Shown: positions 16,477 to 25,804, counted from the stretch's first letter. The stretch: DNA of 64,000 bases from Pectinatus haikarae (GCF_030813505.1 NZ_JAUSUE010000016.1); one strand, 5' to 3'. A program made the numbers and translations. The notes: a model not told the origin generated them from the letters alone.

Positions 16477-18234
16477 TTATTTACCTCCCTTTGCAACATC
16501 ATAACGACGCGGACGCGGTTTTATTAAAGAGTGGTCAAAATCTCTGTAGGAGATTTCTGGCTCATGCGTTTCCGTATTGTAGGAAGCGATGGTAGTTTTG
16601 AGGAATTTTTCATCATTACGATCCGGGAACTCAGGCTTATAATGAGCACCACGGCTTTCATCACGCATACGTGCAGCTTTGCAGATAACCATAGCATAAA
16701 GGATCATATTACGCAGCTGACGAACAAACATAGCTTCCTGATTAGCCCAATGCCCCTTATCACTCACACCTATATCATTCCAGCGGGCAAGTATCTTTTT
16801 CAATTCATCCATGCAATAATCAAGTTCTTTATTAACACGAACAATCGTACAATATTTATTCATCAAATCGCCCAATTCATGATGCAACTCATGAGCATTT
16901 TCTATACCATTCATACTAATAATACTTTCAAAATCATCAACACATGCCTGTTTAGCTGCGGCAAGCTGTACATCAGTGAGTTCATCGCCTATTTCATCAC
17001 TTTCGGACCAACGGATAGCTTCGGGACCCGAAATAGTACCGGAGTAAGCAGCTGAAAGCAGCGAATTGGCACCAAGACGATTTGCTCCATGATACTGATA
17101 ATCACATTCGCCTGAAGCAAGAAGTGCAGGAATGTTTGTATTATGCTTTGTATCTACCCATATGCCACCCATCGAATAATGAACTGACGGATAGATCTGC
17201 ATAGGAACTTTGCGAGGATCATCTCCAACAAATTCCGAATACATTTCCAGAATACCGCCTAATTTACGCTCAAGATATTCCGCCGGTATATGAGACAAAT
17301 CCAAATATACTCTGTTTTCACCGTTAATACCCAGCCCCTGATTCACACAGACATCATAAATGGCACGGGCTGCAATATCACGCGGCACAAGATTGCCATA
17401 TGCAGGATACATTGTTTCAAGAAAATACCACGGTTTGCCGTCTTTATATGTCCATACACGACCGCCTTCACCACGGCATGCTTCTGACATAAGACGATTT
17501 TTATCAGACCCGGGGATTGCTGTAGGATGTATCTGAATAAACTCACTGTTGCCTATTTCAGCACCCTGCTGGTAAACAGCCGATACTGCAGAACCGTTGC
17601 AGATAGTAGATGCTGTGCAGCGGCCAAATATGACACCAGGACCACCTGTAGCCAGTATAACCGCATCGGCAGAAAAAGCTTCAATTTCCATTGAATTCAT
17701 ATTCTGTGCAACAATACCGCGGCATACATTTTTGTCATTCTTTATAATTTTAATAAATTCCCAGAATTCATATTTCTTAACTTTACCTTTAACTTCCCAT
17801 TTACGAACTTGTTCATCAAGTGCATAAAGAAGCTGTTGGCCTGTTGTTGAGCCAGCAAATACGGTACGTTTGTTCTTCTGTCCGCCAAAATTACGAAGAT
17901 CAAGAACACCTTCAGCCGTACGCGTAAATGGAACACCCATGCGATCAAACATCTTTATAAGTTTAGGAGCAGTTTCACACATACCTTTTACAGCGGTCTG
18001 ATCAGCTAAAAAATCACCGCCGTATACGGTATCATCAAAATGTTCCCAAGTTGTATCGTTTTGACCCTTAGTGTTCATGCAGGCATTGATACCGCCCTGT
18101 GCACACAAGGAATGCGAACGTTTTACAGGACAATACGAAAATAATTTCAATTCGCCGCCTGCTTCGCAAATTTTAATAGCTGCCATAAGACCTGATAATC
18201 CGCCGCCGACAACAATTATATTCTTTTTACTCAC
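16477..18234 (-). CDS. sdhA: Succinate dehydrogenase/fumarate reductase flavoprotein subunit
   Basis: A 585-residue FAD protein. The dinucleotide motif GGGLSGLMAA (10-19) is followed by RSHSLCAQGGINA with the histidine at about residue 41 that carries covalent FAD. Substrate residues are in HPTAIPGSD, RGEGGRVW and HYSMGGIW; the C-terminal RDESRGAHY is also conserved. It catalyses succinate/fumarate interconversion. With the single b558-type anchor the complex belongs to the Bacillus/Wolinella-like type, and in a fermenter of this kind it probably runs as fumarate reductase. Direction is inference. Confidence 0.97.
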   Translation of the reverse strand: MSKKNIIVVGGGLSGLMAAIKICEAGGELKLFSYCPVKRSHSLCAQGGINACMNTKGQNDTTWEHFDDTVYGGDFLADQTAVKGMCETAPKLIKMFDRMGVPFTRTAEGVLDLRNFGGQKNKRTVFAGSTTGQQLLYALDEQVRKWEVKGKVKKYEFWEFIKIIKNDKNVCRGIVAQNMNSMEIEAFSADAVILATGGPGVIFGRCTASTICNGSAVSAVYQQGAEIGNSEFIQIHPTAIPGSDKNRLMSEACRGEGGRVWTYKDGKPWYFLETMYPAYGNLVPRDIAARAIYDVCVNQGLGINGENRVYLDLSHIPAEYLERKLGGILEMYSEFVGDDPRKVPMQIYPSVHYSMGGIWVDTKHNTNIPALLASGECDYQYHGANRLGANSLLSAAYSGTISGPEAIRWSESDEIGDELTDVQLAAAKQACVDDFESIISMNGIENAHELHHELGDLMNKYCTIVRVNKELDYCMDELKKILARWNDIGVSDKGHWANQEAMFVRQLRNMILYAMVICKAARMRDESRGAHYKPEFPDRNDEKFLKTTIASYNTETHEPEISYRDFDHSLIKPRPRRYDVAKGGK

Positions 18235-18268
18235 GTAGCTTCTCTCCTTATTTTTAATAAAAAACTAA

Positions 18269-18889
18269 TCAATGCATTTTATATGCTGCCATGAATGCAA
18301 TGGTAACAAGAGATAACAAAACACATACAAGCATCATTACTCTGCCAATGAATGTCTGAATGCGCGGCCCTTTAGCTATGCCCCATGTCATGCATAAAGT
18401 GGTAACACCATTGCAAAAATGGAATATAGCAGCAATCATGCCAGCAAGATAAAGAATAAACCATCCCATATTATTAAACATTTGATCAAGTAGAGCATAT
18501 GAAATCGGGGTGCCTCCGCCTTTTGTGAAAATGCGCAGATCAACAACGTGGATAATTAAGAAAACAAAAAGAAAGATAGCCGTCCATCTTTGAAGTGCAA
18601 ACTGCCAGTTCCGAGTGTAGCCATATTGTGACGGATTGTTTTTTGCCTGCAGAGCAATATATAATCCATAGATCATATGGAAAAGAAATGGAATAGCAAG
18701 ACCAAAAATTTCGATTACAAGCATAATGTCATGCGGTATCAAAGCAATTTTGCCAATAGCCTCGTTAAAAGCTGCCGGGCCTCCAAGAGCCTCTGCATTG
18801 GTTAAAACATGTTCTAACAAGAATAATCCCATTGGAACGATCCCGCAAATGGAATGCAGGCGACGAATGTAAAATGTTACATGGAACAT
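18269..18889 (-). CDS. sdhC: Succinate dehydrogenase/fumarate reductase cytochrome b558 subunit
   Basis: A 206-residue membrane anchor with about five transmembrane helices. It starts MFHVTFYIRRLHSICGIVPMG, where the RRLHS motif contains a haem-ligand histidine, and further candidate haem histidines are in FLLEHVLTN, FLFHMIYGLYI, FLIIHVVDLRI and IFHFCNGV. This single-subunit di-haem type is characteristic of Firmicutes and Epsilonproteobacteria and reacts with menaquinone. AGGAGGGTTATA precedes the ATG. There is a 115-base gap after the fumarase beta gene with no clear terminator, so read-through from the fumarase promoter is likely. Confidence 0.94.
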   Translation of the reverse strand: MFHVTFYIRRLHSICGIVPMGLFLLEHVLTNAEALGGPAAFNEAIGKIALIPHDIMLVIEIFGLAIPFLFHMIYGLYIALQAKNNPSQYGYTRNWQFALQRWTAIFLFVFLIIHVVDLRIFTKGGGTPISYALLDQMFNNMGWFILYLAGMIAAIFHFCNGVTTLCMTWGIAKGPRIQTFIGRVMMLVCVLLSLVTIAFMAAYKMH

Positions 18890-19004
18890 TATAACCCTCC
18901 TATTGTTAATCCCAACTCGGGAAAATTAAAATAAGGAAACTTCGTAACAAACTAAGTTAAAGAATATACACGGCTTGTTATCGGAGCTTTCCGAATCTCT
19001 AAAA

Positions 19005-19562
19005 TTAAAGTTTACGATAAGGTTTTTGACCTATTTCGTAGAAATTATTTCCCTCTGAGTCAATAACAACAATAGCAGGGAAATCCTCAACAGTCAGTGC
19101 AGCCAGAGCTTCCGGACCAAGTTCCGGATACGCGATCACTTCATACTTTTTCACAGATTTCGCGATAAATGCAGCAGCTCCGCCGACAGCAGCAAAATAT
19201 GTAGTGCCATTCTTTTTCATTGATTCTATAACTTCAGGTGTGCGGGAGCCCTTGCCAATCATTCCTTTAATGCCTTGTTCAAGCATCGTCGGTGTATACG
19301 CATCCATACGCCCCGCTGTTGTCGGTCCGCAGGAGCCAATGGGATCTCCGGGTTTTGCCGGTGTAGGACCAAGATAATAAACAATTTGATCATGCCAATC
19401 TATAGGAAGTTTTTCTCCTCTTGCCAAAGCTTCTGTCATGACCTTGTGAGCTGCATCACGCGCACTATAAATAACCCCGCTTATCAAAACACTGTCGCCA
19501 GCTTTAAGCTTGCGGGACTTTTCTTCCGTTAAAGGTGTAGTAATACGAATTTTTTCAGCCAT
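19005..19562 (-). CDS. Fumarate hydratase beta subunit (class I, TtdB/FumA C-terminal type)
   Basis: A 185-residue swivelling domain of two-subunit iron-sulfur fumarase/tartrate dehydratase. Recognisable segments are GDSVLISGVIYSARDAAHK, LGPTPAKPGDPIGSCGPTTAGRM and FAAVGGAAAFIAKSVK. With the alpha subunit it hydrates fumarate to malate or the reverse. It lies 23 bases after the alpha gene. L-tartrate dehydratase is the alternative; linkage to the succinate dehydrogenase genes favours fumarase. Confidence 0.93.
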   Translation of the reverse strand: MAEKIRITTPLTEEKSRKLKAGDSVLISGVIYSARDAAHKVMTEALARGEKLPIDWHDQIVYYLGPTPAKPGDPIGSCGPTTAGRMDAYTPTMLEQGIKGMIGKGSRTPEVIESMKKNGTTYFAAVGGAAAFIAKSVKKYEVIAYPELGPEALAALTVEDFPAIVVIDSEGNNFYEIGQKPYRKL

Positions 19563-19585
19563 TATTAACTTTCCTCCCCTAATTA

Positions 19586-20428
19586 TTATAATACACGTTT
19601 ACTGTGACGTGTAGCGTGACAACAGATAGTCACGGCAACCGGCAGCCCTGCTATATGGGTAGGACCCCATTCAATATTGACAGCTAATGCAGATGTCGTA
19701 CCGCCAAGCTGAGGACCAATACCAGTTTTATTAACCATTTCCAAAAGCTCTTCTTCAAGTGCAGCATACTGAGGATGAGCATTGCGGACAGTTAAGGGGC
19801 GCAGTAAAGCCCGTTTTGAATAATAAGCGGCCTTATCCATTGTGCCGCCGATTCCAACGCCTATGACCATGGGCGGACAAGGATTACAGCTTGCATGCAG
19901 TATAATTTCCATGACAGCCTTCTTAACGCCTTCAACACCGTCTGCCGGAACAAGCATCTTTATACCTGATTTATTTTCACTGCCAAAACCCTTAGGTTCT
20001 ATTTCAATTTTCAGTTTATCGCCCGGCACCACTTCGGTATAAATAATAGCCGGAGTATTGTTTTGGGTATTCTTTCTATCAAACAGTGGTTCAGCAACTA
20101 CCGATTTTCTCAAAAAACCTTCCGTATATCCCTTGGCCACTCCAGCATTGATAGCGTCATTGAGACTGCCGCCTTCAATGTGAAGATCCTGACCTATTTC
20201 AACAAAAACAATGGTCATTCCTGTATCCTGACAAATAGGCCGATCTTCAGATCTGGCAATTTCAGAATTCTTGATGATCTGATCAAGAACATCCCGGCCT
20301 ACTGGAGATTCTTCAGTTTCTCTGCCTTTCTTTAATGCTTCATAAACATCTTCAGGCAAATAGTAAGCAGCTTCTTTACACATCTGTGCAACTTCTTGTG
20401 TAATTTGTTCTACCTGTATAGTACGCAT
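19586..20428 (-). CDS. Fumarate hydratase alpha subunit (class I, TtdA/FumA N-terminal type)
   Basis: A 280-residue catalytic subunit with an oxygen-sensitive [4Fe-4S] cluster. Candidate ligand cysteines are in RPICQDTGM, HASCNPCPPMV and TICCHATR, the three positions expected in the family; GVGIGGTMDKAA is also typical. The start at 20428 follows AGGAGGG by six bases; the longer upstream frame is not supported. First gene of the fumarase-sdh unit, with a promoter at 20467-20495. It would work in the malate-to-fumarate step feeding the reductase encoded downstream. Confidence 0.94.
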   Translation of the reverse strand: MRTIQVEQITQEVAQMCKEAAYYLPEDVYEALKKGRETEESPVGRDVLDQIIKNSEIARSEDRPICQDTGMTIVFVEIGQDLHIEGGSLNDAINAGVAKGYTEGFLRKSVVAEPLFDRKNTQNNTPAIIYTEVVPGDKLKIEIEPKGFGSENKSGIKMLVPADGVEGVKKAVMEIILHASCNPCPPMVIGVGIGGTMDKAAYYSKRALLRPLTVRNAHPQYAALEEELLEMVNKTGIGPQLGGTTSALAVNIEWGPTHIAGLPVAVTICCHATRHSKRVL

Positions 20429-20466
20429 ATAAACCCTCCTAGAATATAATGTCCCCAATGAAATAA

Positions 20467-20495
20467 ATGTTATCACATTTTTAAAATGCTTTCAA
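20467..20495 (-). promoter_or_regulatory. Promoter of the fumarase-sdh operon
   Basis: On the minus strand TTGAAA (20490-20495) and TAACAT (20467-20472) are 17 bases apart. The -10 region lies in a short dyad AAATGT-GATA-ACATTT that could be a repressor or Crp/Fnr-type site. Confidence 0.6.
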
Positions 20496-20599
20496 GCCTT
20501 TAACAGCAAGTATTTACAGATTTAAAAAGGTGAAACTGATTCATTTTTCATTTTACAATATTTATGCTGCGGCTCATCAGTGATAAATATTAAATATTA

Positions 20600-21082
20600 T
20601 CATATTGTATACCTGTTTACTTGGAATAAATTTTTATCCCCATAAAGTTCTAAAATTGCAAAGCTGCCTTCTTTTCCGTCACGAGGCAAAGAAATACTTC
20701 CGGGATTTAAAAATAATCTGTTTTTTTCATATTTTTCACAATAAACGTGGCTGTGTCCAAAGATAACTATATCTGCACGGTTTCTCCCTGCCAATTCACT
20801 CAGATAATCAATTCCCCATTTAACCTGATATTTGTGTCCATGTGTGAGCCAAATTTTTTTGTTCTCCAGCACAAAAAATTTATCTTCAGGAATAGCTGTA
20901 TTATTCCAGTCACCGTTGCCAGCCACTTTTATAACGGGAACAGTGACCATTTTCTCCAAATATGCGGCGTCTTGCACATAGTCTCCCGCATGCAGCCATA
21001 TGTCTACAAAAGGAGCTTTTTCAATTGCTTTTTTTACAGCCATCGTATTACCATGGCTGTCACTGATGACCCCCGCTATCAT
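20600..21082 (-). CDS. yfcE: YfcE/MJ0936-type metallophosphoesterase
   Basis: A 160-residue calcineurin-like phosphodiesterase. Metal-binding motifs are DSHGN (7-11), HAGDY, GNGDW, LTHGHKY and FGHSHV, all intact. Such proteins hydrolyse phosphodiesters such as bis-pNPP in vitro; the cellular substrate is not known. It overlaps the end of rdgB by four bases (ATGA), and the pair follows rph exactly as in Bacillus (rph-ysnA-ysnB). Last gene of this operon. Confidence 0.92.
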   Translation of the reverse strand: MIAGVISDSHGNTMAVKKAIEKAPFVDIWLHAGDYVQDAAYLEKMVTVPVIKVAGNGDWNNTAIPEDKFFVLENKKIWLTHGHKYQVKWGIDYLSELAGRNRADIVIFGHSHVYCEKYEKNRLFLNPGSISLPRDGKEGSFAILELYGDKNLFQVNRYTI

Positions 21083-21675
21083 GCCAAATATTCAGCGAGT
21101 AATATTTTCATTCTTTTTACTGCTTTACCCCTATGGCTTATTTCATTTTTTTCCAAGGCAGATATTTCCGCCATGCTTTTTTTGCCTCCGCGGATATAAA
21201 AATACGGATCATAGCCAAAACCATTACTGCCCTTTGGTGACAATTTTATTTTTCCTTCACATTCACCCTCTGCCTGTAATATTCTTCCGTTTATATCAAA
21301 AAATGCCAGAACGCATTTATAACGGGCATTTGATGAATCAACCCCTGCTTTTTTCATCTCACTGATCATTTTTTTATTATTATCACCGTCACTCGCATTA
21401 TCACCTGCGAATCTGGCCGAATATATACCCGGTCGTTTGTCAAGAATATCTATTTCCAGACCAGAATCATCGGCAAGACATGCCTGACCTGTCAATCTGG
21501 AATAAAAGGCCGCCTTTATACGTGCATTTTCCGCAAAAGTATGCCCGCTTTCTACTGCGTCGGGTAATTCGCCAAATTCGTCAAGTGCTCTTATAATCAC
21601 CGGCAGCTCTGCGAATTCTTCTGCCATTTCTCTTATTTTCCCTTTATTTTTTGTTGCAATAATAATTGTCTTCAT
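21079..21675 (-). CDS. rdgB: XTP/dITP diphosphatase (RdgB/HAM1 family)
   Basis: A 198-residue nucleotide pyrophosphatase that removes non-canonical purine triphosphates from the nucleotide pool. It begins MKTIIIATKNKGKIREM, the family's diagnostic N-terminus, and contains FAENARIKA, CLADDSGLEID (catalytic Asp), GIYSARFAG and GFGYDPYF. The start at 21675 lies two bases after the rph stop; a longer form from an ATG nine codons upstream inside rph is possible but not typical. Translationally coupled at both ends. Confidence 0.95.
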   Translation of the reverse strand: MKTIIIATKNKGKIREMAEEFAELPVIIRALDEFGELPDAVESGHTFAENARIKAAFYSRLTGQACLADDSGLEIDILDKRPGIYSARFAGDNASDGDNNKKMISEMKKAGVDSSNARYKCVLAFFDINGRILQAEGECEGKIKLSPKGSNGFGYDPYFYIRGGKKSMAEISALEKNEISHRGKAVKRMKILLAEYLA

Positions 21676-21677
21676 TT

Positions 21678-22424
21678 TTACGGCTCTCTGCCTATCCTCC
21701 ATCCAAGATGATTCCCTAAAATATTTTTTTGATATGAGATCAGTTCATTGATACCGATTTCAGCCTTCTGCAGCAGTGCGTCAAGCTGCCGCCTGGAAAA
21801 GGGATGTTCTTCTCCTGTTCCCTGTATTTCAACAAAATCGCCTCTGCCTGTCATAACTACATTCATATCGACCACTGCACGACTATCTTCCTCATAGCAG
21901 AGATCTAAAACTGCATCATTTTCATTTATTATTCCTACACTGGTTGCAGCCAAAAAATCTTTTACAGGAAATATGCTGTGTGTGTCGTAAATACTTTCCA
22001 TCGCGTCAACAAGTGCAATAAAGGATCCTGTAATCGCTGCGGTACGTGTTCCTCCGTCAGCCTGAATGACATCACAATCAATAATTATATTTTTTTCACC
22101 CAAGGCCTTCAAATCCATTATGCTGCGCAGGCATCTGCCGATAAGACGCTGTATTTCCTGTGTTCTGCCGCTCATTCTGCCGCGGGCAGCTTCTCTGGCC
22201 GCCCGAGTCTGTGTCGATCCAGGAAGCAGCGAATATTCGGCGGAAAGCCAGCCGGTTCCTGTCCCTTTAAGAAATTTCGGTACTTGCTGAGCTATTGTGG
22301 CCGAACAAATCACCTTTGTATCGCCTGTTTCTATTAAAACAGAACCTGCTGGATTTTTTAAATAATGCCGCGTGATTTTTACATAGCGAAGTTCATTTTC
22401 GCTTCGTCCATCAATTCTTTTCAT
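21678..22424 (-). CDS. rph: Ribonuclease PH
   Basis: A 248-residue phosphorolytic 3'-5' exoribonuclease that trims tRNA 3' ends. Characteristic segments are MKRIDGRSENELR, GTGWLSAEYSLLPGSTQ, RTQEIQRLIGRCLR and DCDVIQADGGTRTAAITG (phosphate/RNA site). The ATG at 22424 has AGGGGG upstream; the longer frame is not needed. Length is normal. Confidence 0.97.
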   Translation of the reverse strand: MKRIDGRSENELRYVKITRHYLKNPAGSVLIETGDTKVICSATIAQQVPKFLKGTGTGWLSAEYSLLPGSTQTRAAREAARGRMSGRTQEIQRLIGRCLRSIMDLKALGEKNIIIDCDVIQADGGTRTAAITGSFIALVDAMESIYDTHSIFPVKDFLAATSVGIINENDAVLDLCYEEDSRAVVDMNVVMTGRGDFVEIQGTGEEHPFSRRQLDALLQKAEIGINELISYQKNILGNHLGWRIGREP

Positions 22425-22477
22425 AAAGAACCCCCTATTATTTAAAAACATTAGCACTGATCCATCATGCTGTGTGT

Positions 22478-23617
22478 TTAAACAAGAGTAAATATTGTTA
22501 TTTCCGGCGGGCAGCCTATCCTAAAAGGAAACCAGCTGCCCGCACCTGTACTTACATAGCCGTAACAGCTATCTTGAATAAACATTCCCCGGACATATTT
22601 AAATCCCGGAAAAAGAGGATGCCCGAATATTCCAAGCTGTCCACCGTGTGTATGTCCCGTAAGAGCCAGATCTATATGATTGGCAAACGCATTATCAATA
22701 AAATCAGAATGATGTGCCAGAAGAATTTTTACCGAATCGGACGGTACACCGTTCAACGCGTTTTTCATATAGGTTTCTCCAAGCATGGCAAAACGCTCAC
22801 GATCCTGCGGATAGTCAACACCAATAACAGAAAGCTTATCATCACCTCTATTGATAATGATACTTTCATTTGTCAAAACATGTATATCCGTCTTCGCTAA
22901 ATTTTTCTTGATAGCGGTCATATTTCTCATATATTCATGATTGCCCCAGCAATAATAAATACCATATCTGAATTTGCCGCAATATTGCCCGATAAGAGCA
23001 ATGGCTTCTGCATTTATCTTATCATCGTCAAAAATATCGCCTGTAACTGCCAAAATATCCGGGTTTAGGGCAGCTAAGCGATCCATCGTAACTCTCAGTT
23101 TGTCAATGGAAAAATAACTCCCGATATGAACATCTGTCAGCTGTGCTATTTTTATGTCTTTCCACGCTCCTGCATTATGTACCTTAATATCATATTTATT
23201 CAACACCACATCATTTTTTTCTATGAGACTTCCATATAACACCATTCCCTCTATAGGAACCAATGCCGATTTCATTAAAAAATTACGTCTGGAAAGGTCA
23301 ACAGAAGCATCCGTGATTATATAATATATTTTAATAATACAATTCACAATCAATGCAAAAGCAGAAAAAAATATCTCAGTCACAAAAACAATTATAAAAA
23401 ACTGCTGAAAAACAGATATTACAGTTGATTCTCCCGGTATGAATTTACTGCAAAATAATGCAGCCAATAAAAAAATATTAAAAAGTAAAACTCTAAAATA
23501 TATATTATTTCGACCAATACGAGGATAAAGCTGTCTGATCAGTCTGGCAGATAAAACTGAAAAAATAATAAGCACCGCAAACACACAGGTCAAAAAAATC
23601 ATAAACATCTTTATCAC
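22478..23617 (-). CDS. Membrane-anchored metallophosphoesterase (YkuE/YaeI-like)
   Basis: A 379-residue protein with three or four hydrophobic segments in the first 130 residues, then a twin-arginine-like SRRNFLMKSA stretch and a calcineurin-type domain: LTDVHIGS, VTGDIFDDD, GNHEYMRN, LLAHHSDF and ALTGHTHGGQLG. The domain order matches YkuE/YaeI phosphoesterases; YaeI acts on UDP-diacylglucosamine in some bacteria, but that link is not shown here. Position inside a murI-rph cluster suggests an envelope role. Function beyond phosphoesterase is open. Confidence 0.88.
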   Translation of the reverse strand: MIKMFMIFLTCVFAVLIIFSVLSARLIRQLYPRIGRNNIYFRVLLFNIFLLAALFCSKFIPGESTVISVFQQFFIIVFVTEIFFSAFALIVNCIIKIYYIITDASVDLSRRNFLMKSALVPIEGMVLYGSLIEKNDVVLNKYDIKVHNAGAWKDIKIAQLTDVHIGSYFSIDKLRVTMDRLAALNPDILAVTGDIFDDDKINAEAIALIGQYCGKFRYGIYYCWGNHEYMRNMTAIKKNLAKTDIHVLTNESIIINRGDDKLSVIGVDYPQDRERFAMLGETYMKNALNGVPSDSVKILLAHHSDFIDNAFANHIDLALTGHTHGGQLGIFGHPLFPGFKYVRGMFIQDSCYGYVSTGAGSWFPFRIGCPPEITIFTLV

Positions 23618-23733
23618 CCTAATTTCAAAACTTACCGCAATAATAGTACAAATAACAATTTATTATAACACAAAAGTCACTAATGTCGAAAGAAAAGCAC
23701 CGGACAAAATTTTCTTCTGCCACGGCGCTTTTT

Positions 23734-24387
23734 TCAATCAGCCTGATATTGTTTAAAGTTTTTTATTATAACTATAGGTGTTTTTTGCGAAGCATTGCCA
23801 AATGGATTATCAAGCAGCAGGCTGGCAACCTTGCTGCCGTCCACCCCGTCTGTCACTCCTACAATGCGCGATCGCTTCAGATCATTCACATCAGCAATGA
23901 CTGCGCCAAAACAGCCCAGCCTTTTTTTTAACTTTTCTACAACTTCATTTGGTTTTTCAGGCCCGTAAACTATACATTTATCAAAAGGCGGCATCGTTCC
24001 TGTAACATCATCAATCAGCGCTGCCTGTTCTCCGCCCCATTTATAAAACCAGCCGCCCTGTCCGAAAAGTTTTGCAATGAAGCCAAAAAATAAAGCAAAT
24101 GCGACCCGCCACTTTCCTTCCACATCCATAAGAGACTGCATACCATGGGGACTGGCCAGACTGCCGTAATCAGGTATAAAACGACAGCAGAAAAGAGCTG
24201 TTTTAGATATTTTCAAGTCCTCAGGTCTTATAAATCGACCTTGTGTTATAGCAACAACACTTTCCGCCACAGAAATAACATCATTATCCGTTATTTTTCC
24301 CTTAGTGTACTTTTCTATAACGTTTATAATATCATCTTGTTCCGTCAATATCCTTGTCGGAACCGAAATTATTTGCACTTCACTCAT
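23734..24387 (-). CDS. Coenzyme F420:L-glutamate ligase-like protein (CofE domain)
   Basis: A 217-residue protein resembling the CofE/F420_ligase family: SVPTRILTEQDDI at the N-terminus, DVISVAESVVAITQGR, FGAVIADVNDLKRSRIVGVTDG near the C-terminus. In archaea and actinobacteria CofE adds glutamate to F420-0, but Firmicutes of this group are not known to make F420, and no other cofactor F420 gene is present. The family is common in Firmicute genomes with unknown substrate; another amide ligase reaction is possible. It is in line with an unknown membrane protein and murI (which makes D-glutamate), a suggestive but unproven link. Confidence 0.75.
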   Translation of the reverse strand: MSEVQIISVPTRILTEQDDIINVIEKYTKGKITDNDVISVAESVVAITQGRFIRPEDLKISKTALFCCRFIPDYGSLASPHGMQSLMDVEGKWRVAFALFFGFIAKLFGQGGWFYKWGGEQAALIDDVTGTMPPFDKCIVYGPEKPNEVVEKLKKRLGCFGAVIADVNDLKRSRIVGVTDGVDGSKVASLLLDNPFGNASQKTPIVIIKNFKQYQAD

Positions 24388-24410
24388 TGTATCAATCCTC
24401 CACTGTTATA

Positions 24411-24947
24411 TCAGTCGATAAGTTCTAAATCCAATAAAGATGCTATTTTTTTTGCAGACAACACAAGACGTTTTTTGGATAAAGCCGCCTCATGACGTGC
24501 TGTATGCTGATAAATGATGTCTACGGGTACATCAACCATATGGCGCAGTGTATTTCGTATATCTCCGCGATTCCTGTCAATAAGTTCAATTTTTACTGTC
24601 AGGTTTATTTTTTCAAATTTTTGAATAAGTACAGCCTCAAAGTAATCGTCCTCACGCGGTACACCTGCCAATTGGACTTTCCCTCTGACTTCAATGCCAT
24701 CAAATTGCTCATACGGTAATTGCGAACGCACAAAGCAATCCATTATCGTGGCACATTGTTTCCCAGCATTCACTATTTCAAACTCCGCAGAAAAAACAAC
24801 GCGGCTTTTTTCATTCTCTTCAACAATAAAAGGTGTATGCTTCTCAATACAAAATTGTATATCAGCATCACCAATTTGCCGCCATTTCAAATAAACCAGG
24901 ATTATTACAATTATTAGCGCTATTAATATTATGCCTAAAACTTGCAT
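24411..24947 (-). CDS. Membrane-anchored protein of unknown function (178 aa)
   Basis: Not recognised. The product starts with a single hydrophobic helix (MQVLGIILIALIIVIILVYL) followed by a short basic stop-transfer KWR and a soluble beta-rich domain of about 150 residues on one side of the membrane. No catalytic motif or conserved cysteine pattern is visible; two cysteines (FCIEKH, IMDCFVR) are not obviously paired. The ATG at 24947 is set by GGAGG eight bases upstream; it starts 16 bases after the murI stop, and its stop is 23 bases before the F420-ligase-like gene, so it is part of that operon. Confidence 0.8.
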   Translation of the reverse strand: MQVLGIILIALIIVIILVYLKWRQIGDADIQFCIEKHTPFIVEENEKSRVVFSAEFEIVNAGKQCATIMDCFVRSQLPYEQFDGIEVRGKVQLAGVPREDDYFEAVLIQKFEKINLTVKIELIDRNRGDIRNTLRHMVDVPVDIIYQHTARHEAALSKKRLVLSAKKIASLLDLELID

Positions 24948-24963
24948 CAATTTGCCTCCATAA

Positions 24964-25773
24964 TCAGTTGAATTCACTTAAATCTATATTATTGATGAAT
25001 GGATTTTCCAACCCCATAACAATTTTCACCATATGTGCAGCATGCTCAGGAGCTGAAGAAAAGAAAAATTCCATTTTCCCCTCAGTTCTTGCCGAATTTA
25101 ACATCTGTCCATCCCGCAATATTTGCTCAGTCTTTTTAACAGTGCTTAGAGCAGGATTGATCAGACTGACATCAGTATCAAGATATTTCTTTAAAATATC
25201 ACTTATTATAGGATAATGCGTACAGCCAAGAATAAGGGATTCAATGCTTTTCTCTTTAAATTTCAGCATATATGATCTTGCCGCATTTTCAAGAACCGCA
25301 TCTTCAATATGCCCGCTTTCGATCAATGTCACAAAATCCGGACAGGCAACAGCATATACTTCTATGTTTTTATCGATCTTTGCCGCCATATCTGCATGGA
25401 ATCCTTTTTTTACGGTGGCCTCGGTAGCTATGACACCAATTTTTTTATGCGGAGATACAGCTGCCGCTTCTGATACTGCCGTACTCATAGGTACTAACGG
25501 AAAAATTGTTCTGCCGACGGCCTTTTCATATCCCCATGAAGTCATTGTATTGCAGGCAAAAACAGCCATCTTTACATTTTTAGATGCGAAAAAATGTAAA
25601 AACTGATCCATAAATTTTATTATTTCTTCCGGTTTACGAGGTCCGTAAGGCATACGTTTCATATCACCAACATAGATGATGTTTTCCCCGGGCAAAATCT
25701 TGTGCAGCTGCCTTGCAACAGTCAAACCTCCCGAACCGGAATCAAAAACGCCAATTGGTGCGCAAGCTCGCAT
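24964..25773 (-). CDS. murI: Glutamate racemase
   Basis: A 269-residue cofactor-independent racemase that provides D-glutamate for peptidoglycan. Motifs: GVFDSGSGGLTVARQL (Asp11), first catalytic cysteine in FACNTMTS (Cys74) and second in LGCTHYP (Cys184), with histidine following. Length is normal. It heads a run that includes rph, rdgB and yfcE, the same set as Bacillus racE-rph-ysnA-ysnB with different genes in between. Confidence 0.96.
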   Translation of the reverse strand: MRACAPIGVFDSGSGGLTVARQLHKILPGENIIYVGDMKRMPYGPRKPEEIIKFMDQFLHFFASKNVKMAVFACNTMTSWGYEKAVGRTIFPLVPMSTAVSEAAAVSPHKKIGVIATEATVKKGFHADMAAKIDKNIEVYAVACPDFVTLIESGHIEDAVLENAARSYMLKFKEKSIESLILGCTHYPIISDILKKYLDTDVSLINPALSTVKKTEQILRDGQMLNSARTEGKMEFFFSSAPEHAAHMVKIVMGLENPFINNIDLSEFN

Positions 25774-25804
25774 TTAATCCTCTCCCTAACATGTAGTGTA
25801 AATA

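Noticed and set aside
23734..24387. Evidence for a coenzyme F420 pathway
   Set aside because: Only the CofE-like domain is present; no CofC, CofD, CofG or CofH gene is in the window.
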